Assembly (NCBI GenBank): GCA_958430865.1
Contig: CAUDNR010004073.1
Location: 1,920-40,749, forward strand
Direction of reading: 5' to 3'
DNA length: 38,830 bases
DNA from: Entrophospora sp. SA101
Lineage: Eukaryota > Glomeromycota > Glomeromycetes > Entrophosporales > Entrophosporaceae
This document shows, one piece after another, positions 32,946 to 38,830 of this stretch. The position numbers and the translations under genes were made by a program. How positions within the stretch are numbered: position 1 is the first letter of the stretch; every line of letters begins with the position of its first letter. The notes under the pieces are model-generated. The model ran no database searches. It worked only from the letters and a program-made list of their open reading frames with translations, and was not told the DNA's origin.

Positions 32946-34202
32946 ATGAATTCTTCTTATTTTTATTCTTCTTTTTCGAAAAACGAAATCATTGACGACA
33001 TCAACATTAACATTGATGATTCAACAAAAACAACAACAACACCAATCTCCAGTTCTTCCAATCTCGCTCATCGTGCTTGCGTTTTCATCAACTCAAATGA
33101 CAACCAAGTGATCAATAATGGATCTCATCATTCCTTTATGAAACCACCTTTTCCGCCAAAAATAAATATTAAAGATTTATTTATTCGTCACAAGAGCCAA
33201 AAAACAAAAATAACATCCGCATCTACCACAACCAGCCTCGATGATAAATCCATATCTTCACTAAGATCTCCAAATGCGTTTATTTTATATCGAACAATGT
33301 TTTTTCAAACTGCAAGATCGCAAGGATATCAATTACCCATGACGGTTGTATCAGCAATGGCTTCTAAATTTTGGAAACAAGAACCAAAATATGTTCAGGA
33401 TGAATATAAAAGGATTGCAAAAGAAGCTAAAAAATTTCGTGATGAACTGATTCCAAGCAATAAAATTAATCGACGTAATAAGAAAAAAGATGGTTGGAAT
33501 GTCATTTTCTTTGAACCAAAAACTTCCACCAAAAGAAGAACTTCAACAATCAAATCGACAAAAAATAATAAACCTTCATCATCAAATAATAATAAAAATA
33601 ATAATAGTGCTACAAGTCAAGTCAATTATAATCCAAAGCCTAATTGCAATCCTGTTAATCCCATTGATTATAATTATGATTATAATTATGATCCAACTTT
33701 CAGCAACTCACCTTTTATTATCACTCCGGAAACGAGCCCAATCATACAGGATGAAATTCCTATTTCGATTAATACCACCACCACCACCACCACAACAACA
33801 ACCACCACAACTACAACCACACAATCGATCTCTTCTGAAATGGTTCCTTTAAATCTTTCAGCTACATTTGCACCTAATACATTTTCCAACTTTGATTATT
33901 ATTTGGATATGATGAATGATCGTGAATATCCAAGTCCTGATTTATCGTCATCATCAACTTCTCCGGATCTCGATTATGATAATTATGAATTTGGATTTGA
34001 TAATAATAATAATAATAATGAAGATTATTATTATAATGACAATTTTGATTTTGAATCACCATCATCTTTAAATATAAACCAAATCGAGCAAAATTCAAGC
34101 ACCGGTAATGATAATTTCGTCAATACAAATGAATCAACAACTACAACGTTTGATCAAGATCCGGATTTAAATATTTTCGGACTTCAATATCTCAATTTTT
34201 AA
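32946..34202 (+). CDS. MATA_HMG-type HMG-box protein
   Basis: A single exon of 418 aa. An HMG box covers about residues 106-170 (LRSPNAFILYRTMFFQ, MTVVSAMASKFWKQEPKYVQ, YKRIAKEAKKFRDEL), with the RSPNAFILYR entry and the spaced W/K/Y core of the fungal mating-type (MATA_HMG) subgroup, which bends DNA by minor-groove binding. A basic stretch (INRRNKKKDGW) after the box may be a nuclear localisation signal. The C-terminal half is low complexity: S/N, a YDYNYDYN repeat, a 16-17 Thr run coded by ACC/ACA at 33774-33823, an N/D-rich acidic part, consistent with an activation region. Rhizophagus carries many such genes, so membership in the family does not by itself make this a mating-type locus. 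No homeodomain gene pair lies beside it. Confidence 0.9.
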   Translation: MNSSYFYSSFSKNEIIDDININIDDSTKTTTTPISSSSNLAHRACVFINSNDNQVINNGSHHSFMKPPFPPKINIKDLFIRHKSQKTKITSASTTTSLDDKSISSLRSPNAFILYRTMFFQTARSQGYQLPMTVVSAMASKFWKQEPKYVQDEYKRIAKEAKKFRDELIPSNKINRRNKKKDGWNVIFFEPKTSTKRRTSTIKSTKNNKPSSSNNNKNNNSATSQVNYNPKPNCNPVNPIDYNYDYNYDPTFSNSPFIITPETSPIIQDEIPISINTTTTTTTTTTTTTTTTQSISSEMVPLNLSATFAPNTFSNFDYYLDMMNDREYPSPDLSSSSTSPDLDYDNYEFGFDNNNNNNEDYYYNDNFDFESPSSLNINQIEQNSSTGNDNFVNTNESTTTTFDQDPDLNIFGLQYLNF

Positions 34203-34594
34203 CCTTTTTTTTTCGTGAATACGTTTAAAAATCTTTTTTTTCGCAATAGATTATTAAACAGTAAACTTCAAATAATATGAAAATAATTATAGGTAACTAC
34301 GAATAATAATATCACATTATGTTTTAAAAAATAATATAAATGCACATATAGAGAGAGATTTTTTTTTTTTAACCCAAATTTATGTAAATAATCATGTAAA
34401 TTACATAGAAATTTATTTCTAAGAGAGTTTTTTTAAGCTATATATTATAATAATAATATATATATTTATATTTATTATTATTATTTATGAAATTTTTTAT
34501 GATAACATTAAATCAGTACAACGTTGAATAATTTTATCTACAAAATGAGATTGGACGTTTCACAAAATTATTGCATTGTATATTGTAGGTTCTT

Positions 34595-34726
34595 AACCCA
34601 ACATTAATATTAATATTAATGTCAAGATGTTCATTAATGTTAGTGTTAAGATATGGCCATCAGAAGAAAATTAACATGAAAAGTAACCCTCGACTTTTAA
34701 AAAATGGTTAATATTAATGTTGAGTT
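34595..34726. repeat. 132-bp foldback repeat
   Basis: Arms of 19 bp (34595-34613 and 34708-34726) match as inverted repeats with one mismatch, built on CAACATTAATATTAA. Related ATTAATGTTAGTG words lie between. Possibly a MITE remnant; a clear target-site duplication was not found. Confidence 0.55.
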
Positions 34727-36074
34727 GATGAACGTTTTATCAAAACTTTATTTTTTGGAAAGTTTAAAGAATATTCTACAATTTATAATAAACGGATTAT
34801 TTCCAAAAATGCTAACATTAACTGATCTTCTGTTTGTTTGTTTTCTAACAAGTCTGTCTATAGGCTGTGCTGGTTTTTTTCTATAATTAATAGAAAATGG
34901 GCAAAGATCTACAATTGTTTATCATTAAGAAGTATAGCAATAACAATAACAGTGCATTGATTATTCAATAAAATTTTGTTTAATCATGTTAAAGTAATTT
35001 AATTCGTAATAGGACACTGCAAAATCCTCCGAACAACCCATATGATTTAATGATACCTTCAAGCATTTATCGTACGAGGGCCCCGAAAACTTCTAAATGA
35101 AGTCTCAAGGTAAAAAACATATAGAAAAGTGAAAAATGTCACCGTTATTTGATTGATAGGGTAGAATTATTATTATTATGGATACATTAAAAAAGTCCAA
35201 TGAAGAATGAGTAAAAATTGATATAAAACTTTTTTAATGGTTCTATATATTATGTTTGGGGAAAAAAGCCACGGTTACACACGAGGCGCAAAAACTAAAT
35301 TCCCCTTAAAAAAAAAGTCCATAAAAAATGGGTAAATGGGAAATTAGAGTATATCAAGAATGTGATGATTATATTGACTGCTATTTTCTTTTTGTGAAGA
35401 GATGTTAAGATACGAACATATGGACTAGAAATTTGCATTTTTTTAATATAATTTTAAATGAAATGTTTCTTTTAAAATAAAATATACAAGGTAAAAAAAA
35501 TTTTTTATTATCATTATAAGGTAGATATTATTATACAAGATGAATTATTATTATATAAAATAAGTAATGAATAGAATAAAATAATGAATTATATATAACA
35601 CATACGAACCAAATAATAGTTTAAAATAATGATGAAAAGGAAGAGAGGAAGAAAGCAGGCATTTCACCTGCACTGTAAAAATTTATGATGAAGTAGAAGA
35701 GAAAAAAAAGGGTACCATTCATTTATTAATTCGATCCTTCTATCTAAAGAAAATTAATTATGTTTCGCTATTATTATTATTTTTTGCAAAAGTGTAAATA
35801 TAATAAACAGGTATTAACGTAATATTAAAAATTAAGTAAATAAATTATGAAGTTAGATATACATAATATAAATCACATACAAACAAAAGATAATTCATAT
35901 TTTATTTATTTCAGACATGACCACATACTAATACATTATGAAAAATGAAAAATATGCGCAGATGGGATGCATACTTAAACAAACACTTTATCTTACATTT
36001 AATTGAGGAACATATTGTTAATATGATCTTATATAATAGCTTGATGTAGCTTATTTAAAATCGAATGAATTAAA

Positions 36075-36203
36075 TTATTCTAATAAAAATATACTATTTG
36101 TTAATACTTCAAGAGCTTGCTCATTATATGGATCTTTATGATGTTTTGTGTTAGCTTTTATTTGAATATGTTTAAAAATAAAGTTCAATAAGGAAAGATG
36201 CAT
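36075..36203 (-). pseudogene. Possible 3' exon, unknown protein
   Basis: On the minus strand an ATG at 36203 opens 42 codons ending in TAA. The second half (KANTKHHKDPYNEQALEVLTNSIFLLE) has the composition of a helical protein C-terminus rather than of random AT-rich sequence. An AAAAG just before CTAACAC could be an exon acceptor, so the 5' part may not be coding. No upstream partner exon was found. Family unknown. Confidence 0.3.
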
Positions 36204-36242
36204 TTATTTATTTTGTGGATTCTTCAAAAACAGAAACACATA

Positions 36243-36404
36243 CAGTTCATTCTCTCCATAACAGCCTTTTCTATGATGGTTTTCGCTCTATAACGGACTG
36301 AGAATTTGGGCCCAATTGAAATTATCTCATATGCCTCATATAACGATCTCTCTCTATAATGGTTTCTTTGCTGAAACAGAAGGGTCATTATAGATAGTGA
36401 ACTA
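36243..36404. mobile_element. Second type of short inverted-repeat element
   Basis: Left end CAGTTCATTCTCTCCATAAC and right end TTATAGATAGTGAACTA are imperfect inverted repeats (roughly three quarters matching), with TA just outside each. Internally the word CTCTATAACGGA recurs in imperfect copies (near 36256, 36287, 36339, 36352). The plan is the same as in the element at 10829 (end motif repeated inside, TA flanks), but the motif is different. Confidence 0.55.
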
Positions 36405-36942
36405 TATATAATTATGGGCGAAGTTTATAAGGCCTTATATTAGCAAATGTCGATCAAGATATGCTTTTAATGGTGTTAAAAAAATGTTACATACTAATAT
36501 TAAGAGGGTGAATTTGTTATAATAAACCCTTAATATGAAAATTGATTGGGACCTCAATTAGAAGTTTCCGAGGTCCTTACAATTATGTGGTAAAAAATCA
36601 TGTTTTAAGAAAAACAGATCAGAAAGGAAATTTGTTTTCCCGTTTTAATATGACCTTTTGGGTAAATTTGGAATGTATAATTAATTATGTATCTTTTTTA
36701 TAATAAACAAAAAATTATTTAATCCGTGGTAATGTCTTTGGACTAATGTAGATCAAAACTAATTAATATCATATATGGGGCATACTGCAACAAAACCAGA
36801 CAAAGTGAACATTTGCACTACTAAGGATTTCAGGGATCAAAATTTAGTCATTTGTAATGTGATCATAATAATAATCAACAGTTTTATAATGTCCCATTTG
36901 TTAAATGATATATAGAACTACCCCTATATAAAAATAGCTAAT

Positions 36943-37188
36943 ATGAAACTCATTTACATCAGATCTACTATGGAACCCAAAAATTACAGCACCATTAGAA
37001 GTATTTTAAAAAAGGAACAAGGTGAAAAAATTGCACCTTATATTTTTAAATTGGCAGATACTAAATCCTTGCAAACATATTTAGATAAAGAAAAGATTAC
37101 TTATGAAATTTACCAAGAAGAAAGAAAAATAATAAACACTAAGAAAAGAACATTAGCACAGAACCACAAAGAACCTAGAAAGAAATGA
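36943..37188 (+). CDS. Small lysine-rich ORF, unknown, possibly 3'-broken
   Basis: 81 codons from ATG, highly charged (KKEQGEKIAPYIFKLADTK, YLDKEKITYEIYQEERK), predicted helical. No known domain. The frame ends at TGA (37186-37188) and continues as KSVEK to a TAA six codons later. Reading that TGA as tryptophan would give KKWKSVEK, so the same TGA question as in the adjacent minus-strand genes arises here. It points toward the minus-strand coiled-coil gene and may be part of one mobile block with it. Confidence 0.4.
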   Translation: MKLIYIRSTMEPKNYSTIRSILKKEQGEKIAPYIFKLADTKSLQTYLDKEKITYEIYQEERKIINTKKRTLAQNHKEPRKK

Positions 37189-37242
37189 AAATCAGTAGAG
37201 AAATAATTTGCTGTCTAATTTTAAAATAATATAATGAATATA

Positions 37243-38028
37243 TTATCTTTTAAAGATTAAAGATATTAAAAAAAGATTTGGTAAAAAAGAATTAGTATGA
37301 GTTGGTTTGACTTGCTTAGGTTTTACTTCAATTATTTGTTCTTGTTTCTTTTTTAAGTGAATTTTCTCACTTATCTTTTTTGTAAACTGTAGTAGTTTGT
37401 TCTTTTTCCTTGGTAATGCTGGTAAAGATTTGTTGGCTAAATGTAGTTCTTGTTTTAGTTTCTGGATTGCTTGGGCTTGCCAACTTATCTCCTGATTCTT
37501 AACTGTTTCTAATTGCTCTAATTTCTCAGCTAATTGTCTTTCTCTCCATTCTTGGGCTACTTCTAAGGCTTCAAGGTGAGTTTCAGCATCTAATCTTGCC
37601 TCTTTAGTTTTTTGCTTTCAATTTTCAATAATTTCAATAGTTTTAATTATTTTGTTATTTCTCTCTTCATTTCTTAATTGATTAATGAATTCTTCTTTTC
37701 AATTATCTTTATTTATTTTTATTTCTTCATCAGTTGGCTCATAATATTTTGAAACTACTTCAGCAATGTTATTTTCAAGGTTTTTATAATCCTTTTCAAT
37801 TCTTTCTTTTTCCTTAGTTAATTTATACTTTTCTACTTCTAAGTTTTCTTTTTGTAATCTCAATTTTGTAATTATTAAATTATCAATTATACCATCTTTA
37901 TATTCATCTGTTATTAGACATTTATTCTTAATCAACTCCACTAACATTTCTTCTAGTTCTTCAGCTTTCTTTTTTAATTATATTAATTTTTGATTATTTT
38001 CGGGTGCTGGAATTCCTTTTACTACCAT
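37243..38028 (-). pseudogene. Coiled-coil protein gene with one TAA and two TGA in frame
   Basis: A single minus-strand frame of 262 codons runs from ATG 38028 (MVVKGIPAPENNQK) to TAA 37245-37243. It is interrupted by TAA at 37980-37978 and TGA at 37701-37699 and 37620-37618, with no frame change. The protein is almost all charged helix (ELEEMLVELIKNK, KLTKEKERIEKDYKNLENN, ETHLEALEVAQEWRERQLAEKL, QAQAIQKLKQELHLANK), a long coiled coil, ending in a basic, proline-containing tail. Two TGG tryptophans are also used. It starts 22 bp after the stop of the upstream DUF7869-like gene on the same strand, so the two are close neighbours and may form one element. The TGA codons are explained either by a TGA=Trp code or by C-to-T decay of CGA or TGG. 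Confidence 0.65.
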
Positions 38029-38050
38029 AATATATTATTTTAATAAAATT

Positions 38051-38830
38051 TTATATTGGTTTTGGACAAGTAATATCTTTAAATTTATCCCTTAAAAATT
38101 GGTGAATATTATGATAAAGATACTCTTGCCTTTTATAATCCAAAGGAGGTGGTGTTAACACTAAAATAGACAAAAATTTAATTTCTTCAAAAATATCTGC
38201 TTTCTTGGTTTTCAATAAGTTAAATTCAGTAAAAGGTCCATTAGCAACTTCTTGAACTCTTACTGTACCAAGATTAGACGCTTCAAAAAGAAAATGTTGA
38301 TATTTCTGGATGCTTGGTAATTTCTTAAAATAAATTCCCAAAATTGCTTTAATATCTAAGTATTGAAAACCTTTTCCACTCTCATAACATTGGGCTTTAT
38401 TTAATCCTGCTGGACTAGATTTTTTTATTACCTCAATCATATGTTCCAGACAATCTACTCTGGTTTTCCTATAGAGTTTTTTTATTAAACCAAAACTACC
38501 ATCACATTTAAATTTAGTATGTCCAGGAACCATGAAGTTGAGCTCAACACTTTCATAATAACCACAAATTACCAAATATAAATAAAATCAAACAGTTACA
38601 TTATTTTTATTTTGTTCACTGGCATTATTACAAGTAATCTTTAAATGCTTTTCACCTTTATTCAATTTCTTAATTCCATCAAAAATCATACCAAGTGTGC
38701 CATTGGGCCCTTTTCCTATAATTTCATTTTCATTAAGAACATAATTAATTTGCTCCCTTACTGCTTCATCTTGAATACCAAATAAATGAACTTTACATGG
38801 ACTAAGATAATAAATTTTACTTACTTGTTG
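38051..38830 (-). pseudogene. DUF7869-like transposon-type protein, partial, one TGA in frame
   Basis: The frame enters from the right edge and runs 259 codons to TAA at 38053-38051, with one in-frame TGA at 38590-38588. Words such as CKVHLFGI, INYVLNENEIIGKGPNGT, QNKNN, LNFMVPGHTKFKCDGSFGLIKK, SSPAGLNKAQCYE and a PPPLDYKRQEYLYHNI end fit the DUF7869-type proteins, which in many eukaryotes lie in repeats and are probably transposase derived (assigned from memory). The usual DNxGGQNKNN motif here reads NNASEQNKNN: the family Asp and both glycines are changed. The TGA falls between NNVTV and FYLYLVICGYYE, where the family tends to have an aromatic residue, and the frame is unchanged on both sides. 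The 5' part lies outside the window. Confidence 0.6.

Larger units (their letters stand above)
34203..36942. other. Intergenic with inverted-repeat elements
   Basis: No complete gene. The 60-codon frame at 34704-34886 has a hydrophobic end (LLFVCFLTSLSIGCAGFFL) but overlaps the arm of an inverted repeat and is doubtful. 34920-36070 is AT-rich with AAT repeats near 35510-35640; nothing else is visible there. Confidence 0.5.

Noticed and set aside
33490..34098. Frames overlapping the HMG gene, with poly-Val or Pro/Gln runs
   Set aside because: Shadows of the ACC/ACA threonine repeat and the AAT repeat of the HMG-box gene.
32946..34202. Mating-type (MAT) locus
   Set aside because: An HMG box of the MATA type alone is not evidence; no homeodomain gene pair or idiomorph partner is present and the family is large in this lineage.

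Overview
The window looks like nuclear DNA of an arbuscular mycorrhizal fungus close to Rhizophagus irregularis (Glomeromycotina). This is inferred from the very AT-rich sequence, genes with many small GT-AG introns, long intergenic stretches full of decayed repeats, and the lineage-expanded families present side by side: BTB-TLDc, F-box/LRR, kinase with Sel1 repeats, and MATA-type HMG box. No tRNA, rRNA or CRISPR was found.

Layout. 1-3.1 kb: repeat DNA with an exact 993-bp direct duplication (866-1858 and 2088-3080). 4.6-5.8 kb: two-finger C2H2 transcription factor. 6.4-8.0 kb: BTB-BACK-TLDc gene. 9.4-9.7 kb (-): the last two exons of an acyl-protein thioesterase. These lie back to back with 9.9-12.3 kb (+), the C-terminal 60% of the arginine-type carbamoyl-phosphate synthase large subunit; both genes are cut off in the same 126-bp gap. 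A small TA-flanked inverted-repeat element sits in the synthase intron. 12.9-13.6 kb: ATG8. 15.0-15.9 kb (-): small C2H2 protein. 17.8-19.1 kb: F-box protein. 19.6-21.8 kb (-): complete eight-exon 6-phosphogluconate dehydrogenase. 21.8-25.0 kb: decayed gene pieces and a diverged second copy of the intronic element. 25.0-26.6 kb: frameshifted kinase pseudogene. 29.0-32.0 kb: helical-bundle/pseudokinase/Sel1 protein resembling the necroptosis executor MLKL in domain order. 32.9-34.2 kb: HMG-box protein. 34.2-36.9 kb: repeats and a possible 3' exon. 36.9-38.8 kb: a transposon-like block with a DUF7869-like protein and a coiled-coil gene, both with in-frame stops, mostly TGA.

The housekeeping genes (GND1, ATG8, CPA2) are separate single-gene units and show no operon logic. 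The signalling and regulatory genes (kinases, BTB, F-box, HMG) are typical of expanded families. The most notable items are the MLKL-like pseudokinase, the double gene truncation at 9.73-9.86 kb, the intronic element with its relative 13 kb away, and the TGA-containing terminal block. Exon borders were set by hand from reading frame and GT-AG signals and were not tested against transcripts.
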